A DNA stretch of 64,000 nt from Priestia megaterium (GCA_008180335.1 VTEF01000004.1:533061-597060); one strand, 5' to 3'. Positions 18,739-28,345 are shown, numbered from the stretch's first letter. Notes: a model not told the origin generated them from the letters alone. Translations and numbers: made by a program.

Positions 18739-19161
18739 ATGGCAGTTGTTGCACACACCGAAGAAGATGTTAAGCTTCTAGCCAGACTCCTTCGAGCTGA
18801 AGCTGAAGGTGAAGGGAAGCAAGGAATGCTTCTTGTTGGAAATGTCGGTGTTAACCGTGCAAGAGTGTCTTGTTTAGACTTTCGCGATATTAAAACGATT
18901 CGCCAAATGGTATTTCAAATTCCTGGTGGATTTGAAGCTACTCAAAAAGGATATTTTTATCAACGAGCTAGACAACCTGAAATTGCATTAGCACGCCGCG
19001 TATTAAGAGGTGAACGGTTTCATCCAGCGACTAATTCTCTTTGGTTTTTTAAGCCAGGCGGAAGCTGTCCTGCTCAGTGGTATAACCAAACTAACGTGGG
19101 AAGATATAAATCTCATTGCTTCTTTGCCCCCACTAGAGCGAACTGCCCAAATGTTTATTAA
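18739..19161 (+). CDS. cwlJ: Spore cortex-lytic enzyme CwlJ
   Basis: A cell-wall hydrolase of the SleB/CwlJ catalytic family (140 residues, no signal peptide), placed in the spore coat by the mother cell, where it degrades cortex peptidoglycan during germination. LARLLRAEAEGEGKQGMLLV contains the catalytic Glu, and GYFYQRAR and CPAQWYNQ are family hallmarks. The reading frame runs back to 18673, but GCGAGGTGAAGAA supports ATG 18739 and matches the MAVV start of the B. subtilis protein. gerQ follows after 27 bp. Confidence 0.95.
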   Translation: MAVVAHTEEDVKLLARLLRAEAEGEGKQGMLLVGNVGVNRARVSCLDFRDIKTIRQMVFQIPGGFEATQKGYFYQRARQPEIALARRVLRGERFHPATNSLWFFKPGGSCPAQWYNQTNVGRYKSHCFFAPTRANCPNVY

Positions 19162-19188
19162 TTTTATCTGTACCTAAGGGAGGTTATT

Positions 19189-19650
19189 ATGAAAAAGCCA
19201 AAAACAAACCAAGCCCAACAATATGTGCAAAATCCATATATGAGTTACAACTATCCGTATTATATGCCTTATCAGCAACCACAAGGAGTTCAAGGAGCAG
19301 GAGGACAAATGCCTCCTCCCATTCCAGCTGGAGGAACAGGTGCACCCCAAGACCAGGGTCAACTTCCATTAGAAGAATCGTACATTGAAAATATCTTGCG
19401 TTTAAATCGGGGAAAGGTCGCAACAGTTTACATGACATTTGAAAATAATACACAGTGGAATGCAAAAGTATTTAAAGGAGTAATTGAAGCAGCAGGACGT
19501 GACCACTTGATTTTAAGCGATCCACAAACAGGGAAAAGATATTTGTTATTAATGGTTTATTTAGATTACATTACATTTGATGAAGAAATCCAATATACCT
19601 ACCCGTTTAACGACGCATCTCCCCCATTAAGTAGTTATCCTCCTAGATAA
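19189..19650 (+). CDS. gerQ: Spore coat protein GerQ
   Basis: A spore-coat protein needed for CwlJ to be assembled and active during germination; in B. subtilis it is cross-linked by transglutaminase Tgl. The first ~55 residues are Gln/Tyr/Pro/Gly-rich low-complexity sequence with Lys and Gln available for cross-linking. The conserved C-terminal half begins LPLEESYIENILRLNRGK. RBS AAGGGAGGTTATT precedes the ATG. It is the second gene of the cwlJ operon. Confidence 0.94.
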   Translation: MKKPKTNQAQQYVQNPYMSYNYPYYMPYQQPQGVQGAGGQMPPPIPAGGTGAPQDQGQLPLEESYIENILRLNRGKVATVYMTFENNTQWNAKVFKGVIEAAGRDHLILSDPQTGKRYLLLMVYLDYITFDEEIQYTYPFNDASPPLSSYPPR

Positions 19651-19653
19651 CTG

Positions 19654-19705
19654 AAAAAGCTGACTCAACAAGTTGTAAGAAGTAACTTGGTTGAGTCAGC
19701 TTTTT
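19654..19705. terminator. Terminator after gerQ
   Basis: Long stem with arms 19654-19674 and 19684-19705 (core AAAAAGCTGACTCAAC), one mismatch, ending in Ts. It can also serve the convergent ywdK. Confidence 0.88.
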
Positions 19706-19751
19706 ATGCTCCTTATCAACATCGAGCATGTTTTGGATTAACAAGCTTCTT

Positions 19752-20123
19752 TCATAGCCATTTGATAGCGGCAATAACAAGAAAAACCCATGCTGTTATA
19801 AATGCTCCCCCACCTAGTGGTGTAATTGCACCTAATACCTTAATTCCGGATGTACTGAGAACATATAAACTTCCAGAAAACAAAATAATCCCTATGAACA
19901 TTAACCATCCAGACGCTGAAATAAGGGTCGACTGGGGAATTTTATTGACTAAAAGGCCGATGAGAAACAAGCCTATAGCATGAAACATATGATATTGAAC
20001 ACCTGTTTTCCATACCTCTAGATATTTAGCAGATATTTTCCCCTCTAAACCATGTGCCCCGAAAGCTCCTAACGCTACAGCCAGAGCAGCATTAATAGCC
20101 CCTAAAATAATAAAGATTTTCAT
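19752..20123 (-). CDS. ywdK: DUF423 membrane protein YwdK
   Basis: A 123-residue integral membrane protein with four hydrophobic segments and the DUF423 signatures GAFGAHGLEGK and GVQYHMFHAIGL. No function is known for the family. The start is ATG 20123, 6 nt after GAAGGAGAAAACAG; the upstream in-frame ATGs lack ribosome sites. It follows ywdI closely on the same strand. Confidence 0.87.
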   Translation of the reverse strand: MKIFIILGAINAALAVALGAFGAHGLEGKISAKYLEVWKTGVQYHMFHAIGLFLIGLLVNKIPQSTLISASGWLMFIGIILFSGSLYVLSTSGIKVLGAITPLGGGAFITAWVFLVIAAIKWL

Positions 20124-20139
20124 CTGTTTTCTCCTTCTC

Positions 20140-20445
20140 TTAAAAATCGAACAAGCTATCTCCATTCGCGCCATCTGACGCAAGCTTTGCACCCTCAAAA
20201 TTCGGCTTAGCTGATTGAATTACTTGTTGCTGCATCACCTGTGGCATCTCTTTCACAGGCATCCTTTTCGGTACAGGCTCAAACGTTGAAGCTAAAGCTG
20301 TTGATTCATGATTGAGAGCCAGCTCACATAGCGTTTTAATCGCAATCAACTGATCGCGTACATGACTAGAATTCTCTGAGTATTGCTTGGCCTGATCGAC
20401 TTCGATGCTCATTTTTTGCAATAGTTGCTCCATCTTTATTTCCAT
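20140..20445 (-). CDS. ywdI: YwdI-like protein
   Basis: A 101-residue soluble protein. An N-terminal predicted helical part (MEQLLQKMSIEVDQAKQY, then REHVRDQL-like sequence) is followed by a variable middle and a conserved C-terminal FEGAKLASDGANGDSLFDF-type end. It resembles B. subtilis YwdI by content and by its place between ywdK and ung. Function unknown. ATG 20445 follows AAAAGAGGTGATGAT. Confidence 0.78.
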   Translation of the reverse strand: MEIKMEQLLQKMSIEVDQAKQYSENSSHVRDQLIAIKTLCELALNHESTALASTFEPVPKRMPVKEMPQVMQQQVIQSAKPNFEGAKLASDGANGDSLFDF

Positions 20446-20527
20446 ATCATCACCTCTTTTTATCAGCAAGATGAATCTTACTCTTTTCTTTATTGTACTT
20501 AATTATAGTTTATCAAAAGATAAAAAA

Positions 20528-20564
20528 ACGAGCGATGATTGTATAAAATCGTCATGAAATGCTC
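20528..20564 (-). terminator. Probable terminator of ung
   Basis: Imperfect hairpin (GAGC-GATGAT against ATCGTCAT-GCTC) at the end of ung, followed on the minus strand by a run of seven Ts. Confidence 0.5.
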
Positions 20565-21243
20565 ACTTTTCAAGGTTATCAATTTGCCAATCAATAGGGG
20601 AACGATGATGTTGTTCAAGAAATTGATTAGCTTGTCGAAAATGATTATTACCGAAAAACCCTCGATTTGCTGAAAATGGGCTCGGATGAGGACTTTCAAG
20701 AATTAGATGTTGAGAACCTTTAATGAGCGTTTTTTTCTCTTGTGCATGTCTTCCCCACAGTAAAAATACCACAGGATCTTCTTTTTGAGCCACTAACTCG
20801 ATAATACGATTCGTAAATTGCTCCCATCCTTTTCCTTTATGGGAGTTTGGTTCACCTTTACGAACTGTTAATACTGTATTCAATAACAGTACACCTTGCT
20901 TCGTCCATTTCGTCAAATGACCGTGATTCGGAATAGAGCACTGTAATTCTTGTTGTAATTCTTTATAAATATTCATTAATGAAGGGGGAATTTTGATACC
21001 AGGCTGTACTGAAAAACTTAAACCATGTGCCTGTCCCGGTCCATGATAAGGATCTTGTCCTAAAATGATCACTTTTACGCTCTCGTAATCCGTGTAATGT
21101 AATGCATTAAAAATATCATAACGATCTGGATAAACTTCCTTTGTGTTATATTCATTTACTAAAAACTCACGTAGCTTTATGTAATAATCTTTTTCAAATT
21201 CTTCTTTTAGCAAAGGCTCCCAATCATTTTTAAAAATACGCAT
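20563..21243 (-). CDS. ung: Uracil-DNA glycosylase
   Basis: Family-1 UDG that removes uracil from DNA to start base-excision repair. The 226 residues carry the catalytic [16 protein letters not shown] motif (Asp activates water), LLNTVLTV, and the DNA-intercalating [13 protein letters not shown] with its catalytic His. The ATG at 21243 follows GAGGTGTTACA. The gene lies next to ywdI-ywdK, as in B. subtilis. Confidence 0.97.
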   Translation of the reverse strand: MRIFKNDWEPLLKEEFEKDYYIKLREFLVNEYNTKEVYPDRYDIFNALHYTDYESVKVIILGQDPYHGPGQAHGLSFSVQPGIKIPPSLMNIYKELQQELQCSIPNHGHLTKWTKQGVLLLNTVLTVRKGEPNSHKGKGWEQFTNRIIELVAQKEDPVVFLLWGRHAQEKKTLIKGSQHLILESPHPSPFSANRGFFGNNHFRQANQFLEQHHRSPIDWQIDNLEK

Positions 21244-21382
21244 TGTAACACCTCGTCTTATTTAATTTACCTCTTTAGTCTAGCCTAAGTAACATCATAT
21301 TTCTTTGTCATATTCTATTGTACATGATTGTACTCTTCGTTCCTAACATCACTTGAGCGTTTACATATTCGAGAAAATTATG

Positions 21383-21410
21383 TCATGTTCTTTTTTGTTT
21401 CGTATACACT
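21383..21410 (+). promoter_or_regulatory. Candidate SigE promoter of the next gene
   Basis: TCATGTT (21383-21389), a 13-bp spacer and TATACACT (21403-21410) match the SigE consensus KMATATT/CATACAHT at 6 of 7 and 7 of 8 positions. It ends about 40 nt before the start at 21452. Confidence 0.45.
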
Positions 21411-21451
21411 TGTAAGGAATGCATCTTTTCTTAATAAAGGAGGGGTTTCAT

Positions 21452-21898
21452 ATGATTATTAACCGTCCCCGCCAAGTAGATGTAATATATGGATTAGGAA
21501 TTACACCCACTGAGCCAATGGCTCCAAGAAAATATACAATCTTTCCATCTACACAATCTTCTACACCATCAATTCATGTTGGTCTAGAATTTGCCTACGA
21601 TCATATGAGTAAGCAGCAGGATGAGTGTTTAGCGTCTTTCATATTTAATAAAGGTTTTTATTCTCTTTCTCTCTACTTCTACGTAGGATCCCATATTAAA
21701 GAAGAATTCATACTAAATCGCTATTTTCATTTTTTAGAACAATTACCTGTAATTCTAAATGCCCTCTATCACGCAGAGCGCTTCTTCTTTCAAAAACACC
21801 CTATTTTAGAACATTGCCCAATTTTTTTATATGTTGATTCTTCTCACCCTTTATTTGAGCATAAAAAATGCTTAGGCGCATTATATCAATACAAATAG
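21452..21898 (+). CDS. Unrecognised protein, possibly sporulation-associated
   Basis: I do not recognise this 148-residue protein. It has no signal peptide or clear membrane helix. The middle is rich in aromatic residues (YSLSLYFYVG, NRYFHFLEQL), and there are scattered His and three Cys. AAAGGAGGGG with a short spacer supports ATG 21452 over the earlier in-frame ATG at 21419. It is monocistronic, divergent from ung, and preceded by a SigE-like promoter. A role in the mother cell is only a guess from that promoter. Confidence 0.7.
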   Translation: MIINRPRQVDVIYGLGITPTEPMAPRKYTIFPSTQSSTPSIHVGLEFAYDHMSKQQDECLASFIFNKGFYSLSLYFYVGSHIKEEFILNRYFHFLEQLPVILNALYHAERFFFQKHPILEHCPIFLYVDSSHPLFEHKKCLGALYQYK

Positions 21899-22023
21899 CG
21901 CTTTCAAAAATAAGCTATTACAGACATTCTGTAGTAGCTCTTCTCATTTCTTTCTCAATTGCCAAACAAAATGCTTTTAAACTGATAGAAAACATGGAAT
22001 AATAACAACAAATCATCTTAGAT

Positions 22024-22052
22024 TTGCGTTACGATTTTAAAATCGTTACAAT
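22024..22052 (+). promoter_or_regulatory. zwf promoter overlapping a 22-bp palindrome
   Basis: TTGCGT (22024-22029), 17 bp and TACAAT (22047-22052) form a SigA-type promoter. GTTACGATTTT/AAAATCGTTAC (22028-22049), a palindrome with one mismatched pair, fills the spacer, the geometry of a repressor operator. The regulator is unknown. Confidence 0.5.
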
Positions 22053-22117
22053 TTAATACTAGATATATACATAAACAAAATTGAACGTAACTCTTATAAA
22101 GTGAGGTCCTAGAAGCA

Positions 22118-23620
22118 ATGACAAATGTACAACCCAAGTCAATTATTGTAATTTTTGGCGCTACAGGTGATCTAGCAAAACGTAAATTATTCCCATCTAT
22201 CTTCCGCTTGTACAAAGCAAACAAGCTTTCAGAGGATTTCGCGGTTGTTGGTGTAGCAAGAAGACCATGGACAAATGAAGAATTGCGTAAAAACGTTAAG
22301 AAATCTATCGGCAGTTTTCAAACAAATGGTGTAGATATTGAGAAATTTGCTTCTCACTTTTACTATCAACCATTTGATGTAACAGACGTAGCATCTTATC
22401 AGGAATTAAAAACTCTGACAGAAAAGCTAGATACTCAATACAACGTACCTGGAAACCGCATTTTTTATCTCGCAATGGCACCAGAGTTCTTCGGAACCAT
22501 TGCATCTAATTTAAAAAATGAAGGTTTAACAGCTACAGCAGGCTGGAGCCGTCTTGTAATTGAAAAACCATTTGGTCATGATTATCCGTCTGCAAAAGAA
22601 TTAAACGAACAAATTCGTCATGCTTTCGCCGAAGATCAAATTTATCGTATCGATCATTATCTTGGAAAAGAAATGGTGCAAAACATTGAAGTGATTCGTT
22701 TTGCAAATGCACTATTTGAACCACTGTGGAACAACCAGTATATTTCAAATATTCAAATTACATCTAGTGAAACACTTGGGGTTGAAGATCGCGGCCGTTA
22801 CTATGAATCTTCTGGTGCCCTTCGTGACATGGTTCAAAATCATATTCTTCAAATGGTGGCCCTGTTGGCAATGGAACCGCCAATTAAATTAACACCTGAA
22901 GAAATTCGAAGTGAAAAAGTAAAAGTACTGCGTGCGCTCCGTTCTCTATCAACAGATGAAGTTGATGACTACTTTGTACGCGGCCAGTATGGCAAAGGTA
23001 TTGTAGATGAAAATAATGTGATTGGCTACCGTGAAGAAAATTCAGTTGATCCAGCATCAAACACTGCCACATTTGTATCTGGAAAACTAATGATTGACAA
23101 CTTTAGATGGGCTGGAGTACCAATTTATATTCGCACAGGAAAACGCATGAAAGAAAAGGCAACCACTATTGTTATACAGTTCAAAGATTTACCGATGAAT
23201 TTGTATTTTAATAAAGAAAAAGATATCCATCCTAACTTGTTAGTCATTCATATTCAGCCAGAAGAAGGCATTACACTTCATTTAAATGCTCGTAAAACAC
23301 CTAGTGCTACTTCTTCAACACCAATTAACTTAAATTATTGCAATAACTGCGGTGATAAAATGAATACACCTGAGGCATATGAACGTCTCATTTACGATTG
23401 CATGCTTGGTGATGCAACAAACTTCACTCATTGGGATGAAGTCGCTTTATCTTGGAAATTCGTTGATACGATTTCAGAAGCTTGGGAGAAAAATAAAGCA
23501 CAAGATTTCCCGAACTATGAATCAGGATCAATGGGACCAAAAGCATCAGACGCTCTTCTTGCGAAAGATGGTTTTCACTGGTGGCCTGTTGGAGAAGCTA
23601 GTTTCTCAACGGAAGAATAA
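22118..23620 (+). CDS. zwf: Glucose-6-phosphate 1-dehydrogenase
   Basis: Oxidises glucose 6-phosphate to 6-phosphogluconolactone, making NADPH at the entry of the pentose phosphate pathway. The N-terminal Rossmann motif is GATGDLAKRKLFPS, and the active-site peptide is RIDHYLGKEMVQN. The full length of 500 residues is normal. GTGAGGTCC lies before the ATG. It is convergent with gnd, the third enzyme of the same pathway. Confidence 0.97.
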   Translation: MTNVQPKSIIVIFGATGDLAKRKLFPSIFRLYKANKLSEDFAVVGVARRPWTNEELRKNVKKSIGSFQTNGVDIEKFASHFYYQPFDVTDVASYQELKTLTEKLDTQYNVPGNRIFYLAMAPEFFGTIASNLKNEGLTATAGWSRLVIEKPFGHDYPSAKELNEQIRHAFAEDQIYRIDHYLGKEMVQNIEVIRFANALFEPLWNNQYISNIQITSSETLGVEDRGRYYESSGALRDMVQNHILQMVALLAMEPPIKLTPEEIRSEKVKVLRALRSLSTDEVDDYFVRGQYGKGIVDENNVIGYREENSVDPASNTATFVSGKLMIDNFRWAGVPIYIRTGKRMKEKATTIVIQFKDLPMNLYFNKEKDIHPNLLVIHIQPEEGITLHLNARKTPSATSSTPINLNYCNNCGDKMNTPEAYERLIYDCMLGDATNFTHWDEVALSWKFVDTISEAWEKNKAQDFPNYESGSMGPKASDALLAKDGFHWWPVGEASFSTEE

Positions 23621-23671
23621 TGATGTCATCCATCATTAAATGAAGAGGCTTTTGCTCATATTCAATCGAAT

Positions 23672-23703
23672 AAAAAGCAGAGGGTTACTCCCTCTGCTTT
23701 TTT
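23672..23703 (+). terminator. Terminator of zwf
   Basis: AAAAAGCAGAGGG / CCCTCTGCTTTTTT stem with a short loop. Confidence 0.88.
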
Positions 23704-23781
23704 CTCATGCTCGAAAATGAAATTAAAGGGTTCTCACAGATGTCTTAAACATGCTCAGTATCTTTTAAATTAGACAACATC

Positions 23782-23815
23782 AAAAAGGTAACCATCAGAT
23801 GATGATTACCTTTTT
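23782..23815 (-). terminator. Terminator of gnd
   Basis: AAAAAGGTAA...TTACCTTTTT stem with an inner CATC/GATG pair, symmetrical, 50 bp past the gnd stop. Confidence 0.8.
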
Positions 23816-23863
23816 CGCTACAAAAACATTTGTAAAGCAATAAGCAGCTTGCCCTATTTGCTT

Positions 23864-25276
23864 TTACTTTAACCATTCAGTATGGAATACGCCCTCTTTA
23901 TCTATGCGTTGATACGTATGAGCACCGAAATAATCACGCTGTGCTTGTAAAAGGTTTGCAGGTAGTGTTTCTGTACGATAGCTATCATAGTATGCTAATG
24001 CACTTGCAAAGCTTGGTACAGGAATACCTTGTTTTACAGCAATTGAAATAACTTCGCGTAAAGCTGATTGGTAACCTTCCACAATACCTTTGAAGTATGG
24101 ATCTAATAATAGGTTTGTTAAGTTTGCATCGCGATCATATGCTTCTTTAATTTTTTGTAGGAATTGTGCACGAATGATACAACCGCCACGGAAAATCATT
24201 GCAATATCACCGTACTGTAAGTTCCAGTTATACTCTTCAGATGCAGCTTTCATTTGAGCGAAGCCTTGTGCATATGAACAAATTTTACTCATATACAATG
24301 CTTTACGAATCGCTTCAATTAACTCTTTCTTGTCACCTTCATAAGCAACAGCTTCTGGTCCGCTTAGCACTTGACTTGCTTTAATGCGTTCTTCTTTCAT
24401 TGCAGAAATAAAGCGTGCAAAAACAGATTCAGTAATAATCGGTAATGGTACGCCTAGATCCAATGCACTTTGACTTGTCCATTTACCTGTACCTTTTTGA
24501 CCAGCTGTATCTAAAATCACATCTACAAGTGGCTTACCTGTTTCATCATCTTTTTTCGTGAAAATATCTGCAGTGATTTCAATTAAATAGCTATCTAATT
24601 CACCTTTGTTCCACTCAGCAAAGACTTCATGCAGTTCATCTGCACCTAAGCCTAATACGTTTTTCATAATAAAATAAGCTTCAGAGATTAATTGCATATC
24701 TCCGTATTCGATTCCATTATGAACCATTTTCACATAGTGTCCTGCACCATTAGAGCCAATGTATGTGCAGCAGTCGTCACCTTCTACTTTAGCAGAAATA
24801 GCTGTTAAGATCGGTTTAACAAGCTCATAAGCTTCTTTTTGTCCCCCCGGCATGATAGAAGGTCCTTTTAACGCTCCTTCTTCTCCGCCTGAAACACCTG
24901 TACCGATAAAGTGGATCCCTAATTCCTCTAGTTCTTTATTACGACGGATTGTGTCTTGAAAGAATGTATTCCCTCCATCAATTAAAATATCGCCTTTTTC
25001 AAGATATGGCTTTAACGAGTCAATTGTTGCATCTGTTGGTCCGCCAGCTTTAACCATTAATAAGATTTTACGTGGCTTTTCAAGTGAGTTGATAAATTCT
25101 TCTACACTATATGTACCTATGAAATTTTTACCTTCTGCTTCTGTTTTTAAAAATTCTTCTGTCTTCTCAGGAGAACGATTGTATACAGATACAGAGTATC
25201 CTCTACTTTCGATGTTTAGTGCTAGGTTTTTCCCCATAACGGCTAAACCAATGACACCAATTTGTTGTTTTGTCAT
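23864..25276 (-). CDS. gndA: 6-phosphogluconate dehydrogenase, decarboxylating
   Basis: Converts 6-phosphogluconate to ribulose 5-phosphate with NADPH formation. At 470 residues it is the long form. It shows the Rossmann [17 protein letters not shown], the substrate loop [19 protein letters not shown] with its catalytic Lys region, and the C-terminal helix that completes the partner's active site ([11 protein letters not shown]). The residue [10 protein letters not shown] after beta-2 suits NADP+. Its strand is opposite zwf, and each has its own terminator, so the two are not an operon. Confidence 0.95.
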   Translation of the reverse strand: MTKQQIGVIGLAVMGKNLALNIESRGYSVSVYNRSPEKTEEFLKTEAEGKNFIGTYSVEEFINSLEKPRKILLMVKAGGPTDATIDSLKPYLEKGDILIDGGNTFFQDTIRRNKELEELGIHFIGTGVSGGEEGALKGPSIMPGGQKEAYELVKPILTAISAKVEGDDCCTYIGSNGAGHYVKMVHNGIEYGDMQLISEAYFIMKNVLGLGADELHEVFAEWNKGELDSYLIEITADIFTKKDDETGKPLVDVILDTAGQKGTGKWTSQSALDLGVPLPIITESVFARFISAMKEERIKASQVLSGPEAVAYEGDKKELIEAIRKALYMSKICSYAQGFAQMKAASEEYNWNLQYGDIAMIFRGGCIIRAQFLQKIKEAYDRDANLTNLLLDPYFKGIVEGYQSALREVISIAVKQGIPVPSFASALAYYDSYRTETLPANLLQAQRDYFGAHTYQRIDKEGVFHTEWLK

Positions 25277-25440
25277 GTTATTTTCTTCCCTTCATGTGTA
25301 ATATGAATTTGTCAATCTAATCTTAACTGAACATACCACAAAAAAACAAAAACATTCAAGTTAGACACAACATTTATCATATCGTTTATGATGCATATTT
25401 GTATAGTATCATGCTTTCATGCCCAATCATACTTTCACAT

Positions 25441-25472
25441 AAAAAACGCCTGTATAAAACAGGCGTTTTTTT
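25441..25472 (-). terminator. Terminator of the AGCS carrier gene
   Basis: AAAAAACGCCTGT / ACAGGCGTTTTTT stem touching the stop codon at 25471. Confidence 0.88.
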
Positions 25473-26880
25473 AACTAGCTTTTTTCATTGTTGCCATTTT
25501 ATAATGATTTTCAAAGTAATCATTTGTTTCATTTACTACGACTTTATATAAAAGAACTAAAGCAATTAAATTCGGAATCATCATCAGTGCATTAGCCATA
25601 TCTGCAAATGCCCATACTACTGTTAGATTCGCAACAGCTCCTAGTCCACAAGCAGCTACGTATACGCTTCGGTAAATGGCCGTCATTTTTGTACCAAATA
25701 AATACTCGAAACATTTTTCGCCGTATACATACCAACCAACAATCGTTGAAAATCCAAAAAAGATAACGGAAAGAGCCACAATATATTCACCAACAGCTCC
25801 AAGTGATGAAGCAAAAGCAGCTGATGTCAATGCACCACCATCTAAGTTAGCGTTATGCGCTACCCCTGACAGCATGCCTCCTGTTGAATCCCAGAAACCT
25901 GTAATAATTAATACAAGGCCCGTCATCGTACAAACAACAATTGTCACAATAAATGTGCCGGTCATTGCTACTAATGCTTGTTTAACAGGATGATCAGATC
26001 GTGCATTCCCTGCAATTAAAGCCGCAGTTCCCAATCCAGCTTCGTTTGAAAAAATACCGCGCGATACGCCGCTTCGAATCGCTTCCGATACAGCAATTCC
26101 TACAAATCCACTCGTTGCTGCAACCGGTGTAAATGCATATTCAAAAATCAGCGCAAATGAAGGAATGATTTTATCAACATTTAAAAAGATAATAAGCAGT
26201 GAACCCCCGATATACAGAACCGCCATCATAGGAACAAAAAAGCCTGCTACTGTACTAATGCGCTGGATTCCTCCAAAAATAATTAACGTCGTCAGTATCG
26301 CTAACACAATACCTGTTACGATGCCACTTACACCAAAACTTTCATCCATTACACTTGCAATCGTGTTTGATTGTACGCTGTTTCCAATTCCTAATGCAGC
26401 GAACGCTCCAAAGAATGCAAAAGCAATCGCTAATATTTTAAACTTTGGTCCTAACCCTTTTTCTACATAGTACATCGGACCACCTGAGTATTCACCTTTA
26501 TCATTTTTAACACGAAATTTCATTGCAAGAAGTGCTTCTGCATACTTTGTAGCCATGCCAAGCAAACCTACAATCCACATCCAAAAAATCGCACCTGGTC
26601 CACCCAATGTAATGGCTGTTGCAACTCCAGCGATATTTCCATTCCCAATTGTTGCTGCTAAAGCTGTCATAAGCGCTTTAAAGTTACTAACATCACCTTC
26701 TGCCTTGGCGTCTTCTTCTTTTTCTTTTGTAAAACCTAATTTAAATGCATACATTAATTTTCGAAATTGAAGCCCTCTTAAAACAAATGTTAAAAATAGG
26801 CCTGTCCCAAATAAGAGAACTAAACTAGGTGTCCCCCACAAAACACCATTAATTTTCCCTAAAATCTCAAGTATATCCAT
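25471..26880 (-). CDS. Alanine/glycine:cation symporter (AGCS/AlsT family)
   Basis: A sodium-coupled amino-acid importer of 469 residues with about 11 membrane segments. Family signatures are ALAATIGNGNIAGVATAI near residue 75, GGPMYYVEKGLG near 133 and GIFSNEAGLGTAALI near 275. B. subtilis relatives include AlsT, GlnT and YrbD. Alanine is the likely substrate because the divergent neighbours are an adeR-like activator and ald. A cre-like site sits 17 bp before the ATG. The C-terminus is a short charged tail. Confidence 0.88.
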   Translation of the reverse strand: MDILEILGKINGVLWGTPSLVLLFGTGLFLTFVLRGLQFRKLMYAFKLGFTKEKEEDAKAEGDVSNFKALMTALAATIGNGNIAGVATAITLGGPGAIFWMWIVGLLGMATKYAEALLAMKFRVKNDKGEYSGGPMYYVEKGLGPKFKILAIAFAFFGAFAALGIGNSVQSNTIASVMDESFGVSGIVTGIVLAILTTLIIFGGIQRISTVAGFFVPMMAVLYIGGSLLIIFLNVDKIIPSFALIFEYAFTPVAATSGFVGIAVSEAIRSGVSRGIFSNEAGLGTAALIAGNARSDHPVKQALVAMTGTFIVTIVVCTMTGLVLIITGFWDSTGGMLSGVAHNANLDGGALTSAAFASSLGAVGEYIVALSVIFFGFSTIVGWYVYGEKCFEYLFGTKMTAIYRSVYVAACGLGAVANLTVVWAFADMANALMMIPNLIALVLLYKVVVNETNDYFENHYKMATMKKAS

Positions 26881-26896
26881 CGTTGTTCCCCCCCGC

Positions 26897-26912
26897 CTGT
26901 TAGCGCTTACAT
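26897..26912 (-). promoter_or_regulatory. Candidate cre (CcpA) site before the AGCS gene
   Basis: Minus-strand ATGTAAGCGCTAACAG matches the cre consensus WTGNAARCGNWWWCAW at 15 of 16 positions. It lies just upstream of the ribosome site, where CcpA would act as a roadblock. Confidence 0.6.
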
Positions 26913-27109
26913 TAGTGATAAGCTCTAAAAAATGATTCCCTGCTATAATTTTAACATTTTCTTAGACAAGTATTTTTGTTAAAATATAAAAAAAGATTAC
27001 TAACTTTTTGTTTATTTTAACAAAATATTTTTAATCAATAGTCAAAAGATTATCAAAAGATTTATGATAAATCAATACGTAATTATTTTTTATTAAAGAG
27101 GGATTTAAT

Positions 27110-28345
27110 ATGAACAAACCACTTAAAGATCCATTTAAGGAAAACCTTGATACACTAGAAGAATTTGCTGACCGTATTAGTGAAGTGTTGCATTGCCCAA
27201 TTACTATTGAAGATTCAAATCATCGTCTTTTGGCCTATAGTACACATGATGAACGTACAGACCAAGCACGTATTGCGACAATTATTGGACGACGTGTACC
27301 TGAAAAAGTCATTAACAACCTGTGGAAAGAAGGTATTATCCCTACGCTTCTTGAAACAGATGAGCCGGTCCGTGTACCTAATATTAACGAGATTGGATTA
27401 GGAGACCGCATTGCCATTTCAATCTGGAAAAATGATGAAGTGCTTGGGTTCATTTGGGCTGTTGAAATTGACAAAACACTCGACCAAGAAGAGCTTCTGT
27501 TATTAAAAAAAGCGGCAACGGCTCTTAAAAATAAACTATTACAACTACAAATTCGAAAATATAAACGAGAAGAACGTTCACAAGAGTTCTTTTGGAAGCT
27601 GTTAACTGGACATATGCAATCTGAAGAAGAAATTAGTGATACATTTCATGATGCTCAAATTACACCCCCTACTTCTTTTTCCATTGCTGTTTTCCGTTTT
27701 CAAGAGGATATTACACCCGAGGCAGAGCGGCAAATTTCTTATATGCTAAAGACCATGCATAGATTGAAAATTATTTTGTATACGATTGATTGTAATGACT
27801 TAATTCTGCTCCTTTCGTTAGACTCTATTGATAATCCAATGAAAGAACAGCATGATTTCGTAGACTTTTTCACAGCTACTATGAAAGAACGATTTTCAAT
27901 TGAACAAATTTCCACAAGCTTTAGCAGTATTTATTCTTCTTATGACCAAATTGCTAAAAGCTACAAAGAAGCACTTAATGTATTAGATATTAAACGAAAA
28001 TTCCCTGATGAAACTGCTGAAATTGTTGGATACCAAGAGCTTGGCATCTATCAATTTTTAGATGTTTTATTAGAAAAGCGCATCCATGATGGATTTGAAA
28101 ACTATTCACTTAATAAATTAATGGAATACGATGTTCGCCATAATAGTAACCTTGTTGAAACACTCGAAGTATTTTTAGACAGTGACAATAATATTAATGA
28201 AGCTGCAAAAGTGTTGAATGTTCATATGAACACACTTAGCTATCGCTTAAAAAGAATTGCTGAAATTGGCAATATTAACTTAAAAGATCCTAATCAAAAA
28301 ATGACTCTTTATCTAGATATTAAATTAAAAAAATACCAGATTTAA
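27110..28345 (+). CDS. adeR: PucR-family transcriptional activator of alanine catabolism (AdeR-like)
   Basis: A 411-residue regulator. An N-terminal sensory region (residues ~1-140, GAF-like: VLHCPITIEDSNHRLLAYS) is followed by a GGDEF-like middle domain and the C-terminal PucR HTH_30 helix-turn-helix (NNINEAAKVLNVHMNTLSYR near residues 363-383). B. subtilis AdeR activates ald and lies directly upstream of it, the same order as here. The effector is presumably alanine. RBS AGAGGGATTTAAT precedes the ATG. Assignment as AdeR rests mainly on gene context. Confidence 0.82.
   Translation: MNKPLKDPFKENLDTLEEFADRISEVLHCPITIEDSNHRLLAYSTHDERTDQARIATIIGRRVPEKVINNLWKEGIIPTLLETDEPVRVPNINEIGLGDRIAISIWKNDEVLGFIWAVEIDKTLDQEELLLLKKAATALKNKLLQLQIRKYKREERSQEFFWKLLTGHMQSEEEISDTFHDAQITPPTSFSIAVFRFQEDITPEAERQISYMLKTMHRLKIILYTIDCNDLILLLSLDSIDNPMKEQHDFVDFFTATMKERFSIEQISTSFSSIYSSYDQIAKSYKEALNVLDIKRKFPDETAEIVGYQELGIYQFLDVLLEKRIHDGFENYSLNKLMEYDVRHNSNLVETLEVFLDSDNNINEAAKVLNVHMNTLSYRLKRIAEIGNINLKDPNQKMTLYLDIKLKKYQI

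Noticed and set aside
26881-27109. The poly-C/poly-G run near 26889-26894 as a phase-variation tract
   Set aside because: The tract is upstream of the AGCS ribosome site and only about eight bases long; it simply forms part of a G-rich ribosome-site region.
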